From Streptomyces sp. NBC_00234 (GTDB taxonomy: Bacteria > Actinomycetota > Actinomycetes > Streptomycetales > Streptomycetaceae), in assembly GCF_036195325.1 (NCBI RefSeq), contig NZ_CP108101.1, positions 1,612,001 through 1,676,000 on the forward strand: DNA of 64,000 nt, written 5' to 3'. Shown here in pieces: positions 27,122-36,137 of this stretch. The position numbers and the translations under genes are program-made. Positions within the stretch are counted from its first letter, which is position 1, and each line of letters starts with the position of its first letter. The notes below the pieces were generated by a model that was given only the letters and a program-made list of their open reading frames with translations, ran no database searches and had not been told where the DNA came from.

Positions 27122-27631
27122 ATGAGTGCTGCTGACGAGATCCTGGACATCGTCGACGAGAACGACGAGGTCGTCGGACAGGCCCCGCGCGGGGAGGCGA
27201 CCGCGCGGGGCCTGCGCCACCGCTGCGTCTTCATCGAGGTGCGGGACGCGGAGGGCCGGCTGTTCGTGCACCGCAGGACCGCCACCAAGCTGGTCTTCCC
27301 CTCGCACTACGACATGTTCGTCGGCGGGGTCGTGGGCGCGGGCGAGTCCTACGACGAGGCGGCGCTGCGCGAGGCCGAGGAGGAGCTGGGAGTCACCGGA
27401 CTCCCCCGCCCCGAACCCCTCTTCACGTTCCTCTACGAGGGCGGACGCCACACCTGGTGGTCCGCCGTCTACCAGGTACGGTGCGAGCTGCCGGTGCGTC
27501 CGCAGGTGGAGGAGGTCGCCTGGCACACCTTCCTCACCGACGCGGAGCTGGAGCACCGGCTCGGCGACTGGACATGGGTGCCGGACGGACTGGAGACGTA
27601 TCAGCGGCTGAAGGGCTTCAGGGCGCGCTGA
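27122..27631 (+). CDS. NUDIX hydrolase
   Basis: 169 aa from ATG 27122; a second in-frame ATG lies 9 nt upstream. The Nudix box is complete: GxxxxxEx7REUxEExGU reads as GAGESYDEAALREAEEELGV at about residues 70-89. The N-terminus (DEILDIVDENDEVVGQAPRGEA) resembles isopentenyl-diphosphate isomerase-like or YfcD-type NUDIX proteins, and two WW-type aromatic sites follow. It hydrolyses a nucleoside-diphosphate-linked or similar compound; substrate not identified. Confidence 0.9.
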   Translation: MSAADEILDIVDENDEVVGQAPRGEATARGLRHRCVFIEVRDAEGRLFVHRRTATKLVFPSHYDMFVGGVVGAGESYDEAALREAEEELGVTGLPRPEPLFTFLYEGGRHTWWSAVYQVRCELPVRPQVEEVAWHTFLTDAELEHRLGDWTWVPDGLETYQRLKGFRAR

Positions 27632-27675
27632 CCCGGCCCCGCAGAACGCCGCATACCGGCAGATAAGGTTCCGAC

Positions 27676-28068
27676 GTGAACGACTTTGTGCAGGGTCTCC
27701 GGCTGTGGTTCGCGCCGCAGCGGATCCGCGAAGAGGGCGACACCCCCGACTACCGCTTCTCCCTCGCCAATGAGCGCACCTTCCTCGCCTGGCTCCGCAC
27801 GGCTCTCGCGCTGATCGGCGGCGGTTTCGCCGTCGACCAATTCCTCCCGGATCTGGTCCGGGCCGTGCGGACCGGTTTCTCGCTCGCCCTGCTCGCCGCC
27901 GGTGTGCTCTGCGCGCTCCGTGCGGTGAACCACTGGGTCCGGTGCGAGCGGGCCATGCGCCGCGGCGAGGACCTGCCGGTCTCCCGCTTCCCGACCCTGC
28001 TGAGTCTCGCGGTCGCCGCCGTCGCCCTGGCGATGGTGGTGGTGGTCCTCTTCGGCTGGGAGTCCTGA
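27676..28068 (+). CDS. DUF202/YidH-family membrane protein
   Basis: 130 aa, three membrane helices. DYRFSLANERTFLAWLRTALALIGGGF is the conserved DUF202 N-terminal motif (R-x-LANERTFLAWIRT). The GTG start follows a TAAGGT -10 hexamer by 6 nt, pointing to leaderless translation. Function unknown. The stop codon overlaps the start of a second DUF202 gene (TGATG), making them a coupled pair. Confidence 0.85.
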   Translation: MNDFVQGLRLWFAPQRIREEGDTPDYRFSLANERTFLAWLRTALALIGGGFAVDQFLPDLVRAVRTGFSLALLAAGVLCALRAVNHWVRCERAMRRGEDLPVSRFPTLLSLAVAAVALAMVVVVLFGWES

Positions 28069-28379
28069 TGTCCGGCCCCGAGCGGGATCCCGGCCTCCAG
28101 CCGGAACGGACCAGGCTGGCCTGGCGCCGCACCACCTTGTCCTCCACGGTGGTGGCCGTCCTGGCCGGCCGGCAGGCGCTGCACGGCGGGGCGACTCCGG
28201 CGGCGGTGATCGCCGTGGCGCTGAGCGTGCTGGCCTGGCTCGGCTTCCTGCGGGTGGCGCATCTGCGGGTGATGGCCATGGGGGCGGCCCGACCGGAGAT
28301 GATGTCACCGCGCAGCGCGCTGATGTCGGCCGCGTGCACGGTCGCGCTGGCGGTGTTCGCCGCCGCCATGCTGTTCTGA
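28068..28379 (+). CDS. DUF202-family membrane protein, second of pair
   Basis: 103 aa with three hydrophobic segments. A related motif, QPERTRLAWRRTTLSSTVVAVLAG, lies at the N-terminus, where WRRT substitutes for WIRT. ATG overlaps the upstream stop by one base. Two adjacent DUF202 proteins of different lengths suggest a hetero-oligomer. Function unknown. Confidence 0.85.
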   Translation: MSGPERDPGLQPERTRLAWRRTTLSSTVVAVLAGRQALHGGATPAAVIAVALSVLAWLGFLRVAHLRVMAMGAARPEMMSPRSALMSAACTVALAVFAAAMLF

Positions 28380-28435
28380 GCAGGGCGCTCCAGGGAGGGC
28401 CGACGCTCAGGGCCGGGCGGTCAGGGCCAGGGCGC

Positions 28436-29371
28436 TCAGGTCTCCCATTCCACGGCGACGACGATCTTTCCGCGGGTGCGGCCCTCCTCGTTGAGCCGGT
28501 AGGCGTCCGCGGCCAGTTCCAGCGGGAAGACCCGGTCCACATGGACCCGGACGATGCCCTGTTCGGCCAGCTCCGCCAGCTGCGCCAGATCCGTGGCGTC
28601 GGGCCGCACGAACGCGTACTTGCCTCCGTACGACAGGACCTCGGCGTCCGCGATGGAGGCGAGCCGGCCGTCGGGCCCGAGCGCGTCGGCGGAGGCCCGC
28701 AGGGCCTCGCCGCCGACGGTGTCGAAGGCCGCGTCGATACCCTCGGGCACCAGGTCCCGCAGCCGGTCGGCGAGCCCCTCGCCGTACGCGACGGGCTCCG
28801 CGCCCAGCTGCCGCACATGGTCGTGGTTGTGCGGACCGGCCGTGCCGATGACCCGGCAGCCGATGTACCGGGCGAGCTGTACCGCCATCGAGCCGACGCC
28901 GCCGGCCGCCGCATGCACGAGCACGGTCTCCCCGGCCCGGACCCGCAGCGTGCGGTGCAGCACCTGGTAGGCGGTGAGGCCGGTCAGCGGCAGGCCGGCG
29001 GCCTCCTCGAAGCTCAGGCTCAGCGGCTTGCGGGCCAGGGTGCGCACGGGTGCGGCCACGTACTCGGCGAACGTACCGCGGGAGAGGAAGTCCTCGCGGA
29101 CGTAGCCGATGACCTCGTCGCCCACCGCGAACTCGTCGACGGCGACTCCGGGTTGGACGACCACTCCGGAGACGTCCCAGCCGGGGATCACCGGGAAGAC
29201 GGCTTCGAGGCCGCCCTGGAGATAGCCTTCGCGGGCCTTCCAGTCGACGGGGTTGACGGACGCCGCGCGCACCTTCACCAGCACCGCGTCGGGGCCGACC
29301 TTCGGGTCCGGCCGCTCGCCGTACTCCATGACGTCGGCCGAGCCGTACCTGCTGTAGCTGATCGCCTTCAT
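28436..29371 (-). CDS. NADP-dependent quinone-oxidoreductase-like protein (zinc-free MDR)
   Basis: 311 aa from ATG 29371. A medium-chain dehydrogenase without zinc-binding cysteines: MKAISYSRYGSADVMEYGERP at the start, PVIPGWDVSGVV, and the cofactor motif HAAAGGVGSMAVQLAR, as in quinone oxidoreductases/zeta-crystallin. It would reduce quinones or enones with NADPH. No operon partner is apparent: the gudD gene 68 bp upstream on the same strand has its own strong promoter features and may still read through into it. Confidence 0.88.
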   Translation of the reverse strand: MKAISYSRYGSADVMEYGERPDPKVGPDAVLVKVRAASVNPVDWKAREGYLQGGLEAVFPVIPGWDVSGVVVQPGVAVDEFAVGDEVIGYVREDFLSRGTFAEYVAAPVRTLARKPLSLSFEEAAGLPLTGLTAYQVLHRTLRVRAGETVLVHAAAGGVGSMAVQLARYIGCRVIGTAGPHNHDHVRQLGAEPVAYGEGLADRLRDLVPEGIDAAFDTVGGEALRASADALGPDGRLASIADAEVLSYGGKYAFVRPDATDLAQLAELAEQGIVRVHVDRVFPLELAADAYRLNEEGRTRGKIVVAVEWET

Positions 29372-29438
29372 CCTCCGACCATCGGCGCAGGTCAGGGTCG
29401 CCGCAACTCGGGCCGGGCGACCGTCCCCCGTACCGTTC

Positions 29439-30728
29439 TCACCAGCGCGGGACCGACGGCGTCGTCCACTCCGGCTCGGCCACGCGCATGGCCGCCGCGT
29501 CGTCGCGCTCACGCATCGTGCCGTCGTCGTCGAGCCAGCGCCTGTGCAGTACGGCGAGGCGCTCGCGGTCCAGTTCGACGCCGAGGCCGGGGGCGTCGGA
29601 GACCGTCAGCCGTCCGCCCTCGAAGACATGGCGGGTGGTGACGACGTCCTCGGTCTGCCACGGGTAGTGGCTGTCGCAGGCGTAGTCGAGGTTGGGGACG
29701 GTGGCCGCGACCTGGGTCATCGCGGCGAGGCTGATGCCCAGGTGGGTGTTGGAGTGCATGGAGAGCCCGACCCCGAAGGTGCGGCAGATCGCGGCGAGCT
29801 CCCGGGTGCGGTGCAGTCCGCCCCAGTAGTGGTGGTCGGAGAGGACGACCTGGACGGCGTCGCGGGCGAAGGCCGCGGGGAGTTCGGCGAGGGTCGTGAC
29901 GCACATGTTCGTGGCCAGCGGCACATCCGTCCCGGCGGAGACGGCGGCCATGGCCTCCGTGCCGCTCGCCGGGTCCTCCAGGTATTCGAGTACGCCCTTC
30001 AGCTCGCCGGCGACGTACAGGGAGGTCTCGACCGACCAGGCCCCGTTGGGGTCCAGACGCAGCGGCTGCCCGGGGAACGCCTCGGCGAGCGCCCTGATCG
30101 CGGCGATCTCCTGGTCGGGCTCGAAGACGCCGCCCTTGAGCTTGAAGGAGGAGAAGCCGTAGTCACGGGCGAACCGCTGCGCCTGGCCGACGATTCCGGC
30201 CGGGTCCAGCGCGGCGCCCCAGTCGTCCCGCTCACCGGCTCCGGGGTGGGCGGCCCAGCGGTAGAAGAGATAGGCGCTGTACTCGACGGTGTCGCGGACC
30301 TTGCCACCCAGCAGCGCGTGCACGGGCAGGCCGAGGGTCTTGCCGAGCGCGTCCAGGCAGGCGACCTCGAAGCCGGAGACGACGGAGAGCCGCAGCTTGT
30401 CCACGGTCTGGACGCCGCGCAGGCCGCCCGCGTCGACCCGCTCGTCGGCGGACCGTGAATCGCCGCACACCTCGTCCGCGAGAGCGAACAGCCCGTTCAC
30501 GTCAGTGACCGACCGGCCCTGCAGTGCCTGGGCGAGCGGCCGGGCCAGCTCAAGGTACTTGCCGTCGCCGTAGGTCTCCCCGATGCCCGTCACGCCGCCG
30601 CGTGTGACGACTTCCACGATGAGACGTGGGGTGTACGGCTGGTGGACGCCCTGAGTGTTGAGGAGCGGCGGATCGGCTATCAGGATCGGAGTGAGGCGGA
30701 CTTCGTCGATCAACAGGGCTGTATCCAT
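29439..30728 (-). CDS. gudD: Glucarate dehydratase
   Basis: 429 aa, enolase superfamily. Conserved blocks include YGDGKYLELARPL and CLDALGKTLGLPVHALLGGKVRD, the proton-abstracting KLKGG (KxK) strand, metal ligands around RLDPNGAWS, LEDPASG and LATNMCVT, and the His base in MHSNTHLGISLAAMTQVAA. This matches D-glucarate/L-idarate dehydratase, converting glucarate to 5-keto-4-deoxyglucarate. Glucarate can derive from uronic acids, a link to the pectin genes elsewhere in the window. A dyad CGTGAA-N5-TTCACG is directly upstream of the start. Confidence 0.93.
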   Translation of the reverse strand: MDTALLIDEVRLTPILIADPPLLNTQGVHQPYTPRLIVEVVTRGGVTGIGETYGDGKYLELARPLAQALQGRSVTDVNGLFALADEVCGDSRSADERVDAGGLRGVQTVDKLRLSVVSGFEVACLDALGKTLGLPVHALLGGKVRDTVEYSAYLFYRWAAHPGAGERDDWGAALDPAGIVGQAQRFARDYGFSSFKLKGGVFEPDQEIAAIRALAEAFPGQPLRLDPNGAWSVETSLYVAGELKGVLEYLEDPASGTEAMAAVSAGTDVPLATNMCVTTLAELPAAFARDAVQVVLSDHHYWGGLHRTRELAAICRTFGVGLSMHSNTHLGISLAAMTQVAATVPNLDYACDSHYPWQTEDVVTTRHVFEGGRLTVSDAPGLGVELDRERLAVLHRRWLDDDGTMRERDDAAAMRVAEPEWTTPSVPRW

Positions 30729-30729
30729 A

Positions 30730-30746
30730 CGTGAACCCTATTCACG
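30730..30746. promoter_or_regulatory. Dyad upstream of gudD
   Basis: CGTGAA-CCCTA-TTCACG (30730-30746) lies 2 nt upstream of the gudD start on its coding strand, so binding there would block initiation or clear the promoter. Candidate operator for a sugar-acid regulator. Confidence 0.4.
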
Positions 30747-30812
30747 CATGCGGCTGAATGCCAGAGTCCGTCCCGGGTTCGCGCACATCGATTACGGGAG
30801 TTCACTGGACGA

Positions 30813-30831
30813 CATACCGACTGGTCGGCAT
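30813..30831. promoter_or_regulatory. Candidate TetR operator CATACCGACTGGTCGGCAT
   Basis: An imperfect palindrome centred on ACTGGT (ACCGAC-TG-GTCGGC), 41-59 bp upstream of the APH/acyl-CoA dehydrogenase operon start. Its first 13 bases are repeated in the promoter of the SDR/acyl-CoA synthetase operon at 41865-41877. TetR-family fatty-acid regulators often bind ACCGACCGGTCGGT-like sites. Confidence 0.55.
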
Positions 30832-30871
30832 CATGGTCACCGATCGTCCTACCGCCCCGGAGGTGCGCACC

Positions 30872-31894
30872 ATGAGCTCAGTCCACCCGCCAGGTCTCGA
30901 CCCCGACCTGCTGCGCGGCCATCTCGACCGCGAGCGGCCGGGGCTGGTGAGCGGACCGCTCGAAGCCCGGCTGATCGAGGGAGGGCGCTCGAACCTCACG
31001 TACATCGTGAGCGACGGCACCCACCGCTGGGTCGTTCGCAGACCTCCGCTCGGTCATGTCCTGGCCACCGCGCACGACATGAAGCGCGAGCACCGGGTGA
31101 TCAGCGCCCTGCACCCCACCGCCGTGCCGGTACCGGAGCCGGTGCTGCTCTGCGAGGACGATTCAGTCATCGGCTCCCCCTTCTACGTCATGGAGTACGT
31201 CGAGGGGACCCCCTTCCGTACGGCCGAGGAGCTCGCCCCGCTCGGCGCCGCCCGCACCCGGGCCGCGATCCTCGGCCTGGTCGACACCCTGGTGGATCTC
31301 CACGCCGTGGACCCCGAGTCCGTCGGGCTCGGTGACTTCGGCCGCCCGGAGGGTTTCCTCGACCGGCAGCTGCGCCGCTGGGGCAAGCAGCTGGACGCCT
31401 CCCGCAACCGCGAACTCGCCGGGATCGACGAGCTGCACTCCGCGCTCGGCCGCGCACTGCCCGCCTCCCCCGCGCCCACCGTCGTGCACGGCGACTACCG
31501 CCTGGACAACGTCCTGATCGGCCCGGACGACGAGATCAGGGCCGTCCTGGACTGGGAGATGTCGACCCTCGGCGACCCGCTGACCGACCTCGGCCTGCTG
31601 GTGATGTACAGCTCCGACCTCGACCTGCCCGAGTCGCCGGTCTCCACCACGAGCGGCGCCGCCGGCCACCCGACACCCGCGGAGCTGATCGAGCGCTACG
31701 CCGCCCGCTCCGGCCGGGACACCTCCGCCATCTCCTGGTACACGGCGTTCGCCTGGTTCAAGCTCGCCGTGATCCTGGAGGGCATCCACTACCGCTACAC
31801 CCTGGGCCAGACCGTCGGCGCCGGCTTCGACCGCATCGGCGATCTCGTCCCCGTCTTCATCGAGCACGGCCTCACCACCCTCCAGGAAGGCTGA
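30872..31894 (+). CDS. Aminoglycoside-phosphotransferase-like kinase of acyl-CoA dehydrogenase operons
   Basis: 340 aa from ATG 30872, preceded by CCGGAGG with an 8-nt spacer; an earlier ATG at 30833 lacks this. The APH/choline-kinase fold shows in EARLIEGGRSNLTYIV, the catalytic loop VVHGDYRLDNVLIG (HxDxxxxN) and VLDWEMSTLGDPLTDLG. Homologues occur fused to or beside acyl-CoA dehydrogenases (ACAD10/11-type), where the kinase phosphorylates 4-hydroxyacyl-CoAs before dehydration. The acyl-CoA dehydrogenase gene follows 8 bp later, so the same division of labour is likely. Confidence 0.88.
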   Translation: MSSVHPPGLDPDLLRGHLDRERPGLVSGPLEARLIEGGRSNLTYIVSDGTHRWVVRRPPLGHVLATAHDMKREHRVISALHPTAVPVPEPVLLCEDDSVIGSPFYVMEYVEGTPFRTAEELAPLGAARTRAAILGLVDTLVDLHAVDPESVGLGDFGRPEGFLDRQLRRWGKQLDASRNRELAGIDELHSALGRALPASPAPTVVHGDYRLDNVLIGPDDEIRAVLDWEMSTLGDPLTDLGLLVMYSSDLDLPESPVSTTSGAAGHPTPAELIERYAARSGRDTSAISWYTAFAWFKLAVILEGIHYRYTLGQTVGAGFDRIGDLVPVFIEHGLTTLQEG

Positions 31895-31902
31895 GTTACC
31901 CC

Positions 31903-33117
31903 ATGGACTTCGCATTCGACGCCCGCACCGAAGAGCTGCGCGCCAAGCTGCTCACCTTCATGGACGAGCACGTGTACCCGGCGGAGAAGACCGCCGAGGA
32001 GCAGCGCGAGCACCTCGCGTCGCCGTGGGACACCCCGCAGATCGTCGAGGACCTGAAGGCCGAGGCGCGCAGGCAGGGCCTGTGGAACCTCTTCCTTCCC
32101 GACGCCGGGTACGGTGCCGGGCTGACGAACCTCCAGTACGCCCCGCTCGCCGAGATCCTGGGCCGCAGCCCGCAGTTGGCGCCGACCGCGCTGAACTGCG
32201 CGGCCCCGGACACCGGGAACATGGAGGTGCTCCACCAGTTCGGCACCGACGAGCAGAAGAAGCAGTGGCTGGAGCCGCTGCTCGCCGGTGAGATCCGGTC
32301 CGCGTTCGCGATGACCGAGCCCGAGGTGGCGTCGTCGGACGCGACGAACATCGAGACCCGGATCACGCGGGACGGCGACGACTACGTCATCAACGGCCGC
32401 AAGTGGTACATCTCCGGGGCGATGAACCCGGACTGCCGGATCTTCATCGTGATGGGCAAGACCGACCCCGACGGCTCCGACATCCGGCGCCAGCAGTCGC
32501 AGATCCTCGTCCCGCGCGACACCCCGGGGCTCGAAGTGCGGCGCGCCATGCAGGTGTACGGATACGAGGACCACTACCACGGCGGTCACGCCGAGGTCGT
32601 GTTCACCGATGTGCGGGTGCCCGCCACGAATCTCGTCGGCGAGGAGGGCGGCGGCTTCGCCATCGCCCAGGCACGGCTGGGCCCGGGCCGTATCCACCAC
32701 TGCATGCGGCTGATCGGGATGGCCGAGCGGGCCATCGAGCTGATGTGCCGGCGGGCCGTGTCCCGTACGGCCTTCGGCAAGCCGCTCGCCCAGCAGGGCG
32801 TGGTCCAGAACTGGATCGCGGACGCCCGGGTCACGGTGGAGCAGCTACGGCTGCTCGTCCTGAAGACGGCCTGGCTGATGGACACCGTGGGCAACCGCGG
32901 TGCGCACACCGAGATCCAGTCCATCAAGATCGCCACCCCGCGCGCGGTCGTCGGCATCCTCGACCAGGCGGTGCAGCTGCACGGCGCGGGCGGGGTCAGC
33001 CAGGACTTCCCGCTTGCCGAACTGTGGGCGGCGGCACGGACGCTGCGTCTGGCGGACGGCCCGGACGAGGTGCACCAGCGGTCGCTGGCCCGCCGCGAGA
33101 TCAAGAAGTACCTCTAG
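31903..33117 (+). CDS. Acyl-CoA dehydrogenase (ACAD10/11-like)
   Basis: 404 aa. FAD/substrate motifs AFAMTEPEVASSDATNI, VINGRKWYISGAM and ARLGPGRIHHCMRLIGMAERA are typical, and the C-terminal QLHGAGGVSQDFPLAELW..RLADGPDEVH is the ACAD10/11-type active-site region. With the upstream kinase it probably handles hydroxylated acyl-CoAs. Start spacing of 8 bp indicates an operon. The TAG stop at 33115-33117 lies in the end of a short MITE-like element. Confidence 0.92.
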   Translation: MDFAFDARTEELRAKLLTFMDEHVYPAEKTAEEQREHLASPWDTPQIVEDLKAEARRQGLWNLFLPDAGYGAGLTNLQYAPLAEILGRSPQLAPTALNCAAPDTGNMEVLHQFGTDEQKKQWLEPLLAGEIRSAFAMTEPEVASSDATNIETRITRDGDDYVINGRKWYISGAMNPDCRIFIVMGKTDPDGSDIRRQQSQILVPRDTPGLEVRRAMQVYGYEDHYHGGHAEVVFTDVRVPATNLVGEEGGGFAIAQARLGPGRIHHCMRLIGMAERAIELMCRRAVSRTAFGKPLAQQGVVQNWIADARVTVEQLRLLVLKTAWLMDTVGNRGAHTEIQSIKIATPRAVVGILDQAVQLHGAGGVSQDFPLAELWAAARTLRLADGPDEVHQRSLARREIKKYL

Positions 33118-33172
33118 GCCCTCTCGTTTGGATCATGCGGATCATGCCGGGCTGATCCAAACGAAAGACCTT
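33116..33172. mobile_element. MITE-like element, short copy 2 (57 bp)
   Basis: Ends AGGCCCTCTCGTTTGGATCA (33116-33135) and, on the complement, AAGGTCTTTCGTTTGGATCA (33153-33172) match the 162-bp copy at 9093-9254, but only 17 bp of interior remain, so it is essentially a hairpin. Like copy 1 it lies between convergent genes and overlaps a gene's TAG stop. Confidence 0.7.
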
Positions 33173-33181
33173 AGGTACTGC

Positions 33182-33212
33182 TCGGGGAGGCGCGCGGTGC
33201 GCGCCTCCCCGA
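33182..33212. terminator. Perfect hairpin downstream of the M28 peptidase gene
   Basis: TCGGGGAGGCGCGC (33182-33195) and GCGCGCCTCCCCGA (33199-33212) make a perfect 14-bp stem with a 3-nt loop, 6 bp beyond the minus-strand stop. Confidence 0.7.
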
Positions 33213-33217
33213 ACGGC

Positions 33218-34663
<1,446 letters not shown>

Positions 34664-34780
34664 TCAGCGAGATGACCGCGCACCGTCAAGAGCGGGAACC
34701 GGACATGCACGTTCTATAAACGGACGGCACCGGGCGGAGGCGGGAGCGGCCCGGCTCCCACGATCATGAAGACCTGGGGA

Positions 34781-34946
34781 GTGTCCGCAAAATATCGTCG
34801 TCCACCCGAAGGGTGGGGCCGGCGGCATCTGGTGCGTGCTCTCGCAAGGCGCCGGAGTGCCCTTGTAGCGGAGCTACTCGGGCATTTCGGCAACGCCGCG
34901 AGAGTGCGTGCCAGACACCGCCGGCCAGACGAGACTTTGCGGACAC
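34781..34946. mobile_element. Large palindromic MITE-like element (166 bp)
   Basis: Terminal repeats GTGTCCGCAAA (34781-34791) and TTTGCGGACAC (34936-34946) are perfect. Inside lie nested arms: GGCGGCATCTGGTGCGTGCT.. against ..AGTGCGTGCCAGACACCGCC, then GCCGGAGTGCCC/GGGCATTTCGGC, then GTAGC-GGA-GCTAC at the apex, so the whole can fold as one cruciform. From memory, closely similar dispersed copies exist in many Streptomyces genomes. It carries no protein. It ends about 50 bp before the LuxR-type gene, in its promoter region. Confidence 0.72.
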
Positions 34947-34996
34947 GACCTAGGATGGACGGCGCGACGAACGGATCAACAAGGGGGAATCCGCCC

Positions 34997-36052
34997 GTGG
35001 TTAATGCCGTCAACCGAGCCGTGACCCGATCGACCGACCATGCGCTCGCCCTGTACCAGGAGCTGCGGGCCCGGGGCGCCTCCAGCGTCGACGTCGTCCT
35101 CACGGACGCCGGCCTCACCCCGGAGGAGCGCGAGCGGTACCGCGACGAGCTGCTGGCTCTCGGGCTCATCGTCGAGACGGACAACAAGCACGACGACCGC
35201 AGGGCGCTCCGTGAGGGCGGCCGGCCGGAGGCGGAGACCGACGACGTCGCCGTCATCGACCCCGAGATCGCCCTGCTGCGGCTGCTGGAGAAGGAACGGA
35301 CCAGGCTGGGCGAGCATCTGCGCCGGGCCGACGAGGCGTACGGCACGCTCGAAGCACTCGCCGGCCGCTTCCTGAAGGCCGGGACGCTGTCCGGGGCCGA
35401 GGCGGAGTTCGAGGTGATCACCGACTACCGGCGCATCCAGCAGGCACTGGAGGACATCACCGACGTCGTCGAGGACGACCTGTGCTCGATGCACCCCACC
35501 TCGCTGGTGCGGGAGATCTCCGAGCGCTCACTGAGCCGGGACCGGCGCCAGCTCGAACGGGGCGTACGGGTCCGCTCGGTCTACAACCAGAACCTCGCCG
35601 CGTCGCCCGGGGTGGCCGAGCACCTGCGCCGCAAGGCCGAACTGGGCGTGGAGGTACGCCTGTCGCCGGTGGTGCCGATGAACATGATCGTCGCGGATCA
35701 CCGCTTCGCGGTCCTGCCCGTCGACCCCGAGGACCCCGCCGCCGGCGCCGTCCTCGCCCGCGGCGCGACGCTGGTGCGTTCCTACCGGGCGCTGTACGAG
35801 TACTGCTGGCAGACGGCCTCGCCGTACGGTGCGCAGCAGTCTCCCGCACCGGGCGCCGACGGGCTGACGGACCAGCAGCGGGCTGCGCTGCGGATGCTCG
35901 CCTCCGGAATGAAGGACGAGAAGATCGCCCGCGGCCTCGGGGTTTCGCTGCGGACCGTGAGCCGGCTGCTGTCCGAGGTGATGCACGAACTCGGCGCGTC
36001 GAGCCGGTTCGAGGCCGGGGTGCGCGCGACCCGGTCCGGCCTGCTCGACTGA
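34997..36052 (+). CDS. LuxR-type regulator with TrmB-like N-terminus and PLD-like middle domain
   Basis: 351 aa from GTG 34997, preceded by AAGGGGGA. Residues 1-75 form a winged-helix/TrmB-like region (LYQELRARGASSVDVVLTD, GLTPEERERYRDELLALGLI). A coiled helical linker follows, then a phospholipase-D-like middle part (SVYNQNLAASPGVAEHLRRKAELGVEVRLSPVVPMNMIVADHRFAVLPVD in pieces), and a C-terminal LuxR HTH (LTDQQRAALRMLASGMKDEKIARGLGVSLRTVSRLLSEVM). Such regulators recur in Streptomyces, often beside biosynthetic or surface genes. Inducer and targets are unknown. It is convergent with the MetRS-like gene. Confidence 0.82.
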   Translation: MVNAVNRAVTRSTDHALALYQELRARGASSVDVVLTDAGLTPEERERYRDELLALGLIVETDNKHDDRRALREGGRPEAETDDVAVIDPEIALLRLLEKERTRLGEHLRRADEAYGTLEALAGRFLKAGTLSGAEAEFEVITDYRRIQQALEDITDVVEDDLCSMHPTSLVREISERSLSRDRRQLERGVRVRSVYNQNLAASPGVAEHLRRKAELGVEVRLSPVVPMNMIVADHRFAVLPVDPEDPAAGAVLARGATLVRSYRALYEYCWQTASPYGAQQSPAPGADGLTDQQRAALRMLASGMKDEKIARGLGVSLRTVSRLLSEVMHELGASSRFEAGVRATRSGLLD

Positions 36053-36137
36053 GCACGGACGGACCCGGGAGCGCCCGGACGGCCTTGTGGGCCTGAGTCC
36101 GGTGTGTGCCCGGTCCGTCCCGCACCGCACCCGTCCC

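Noticed and set aside
34714..35421. Minus-strand frames across the palindromic element
   Set aside because: They run through the MITE-like element and antisense to the LuxR-type gene; commonly misannotated as hypothetical proteins.
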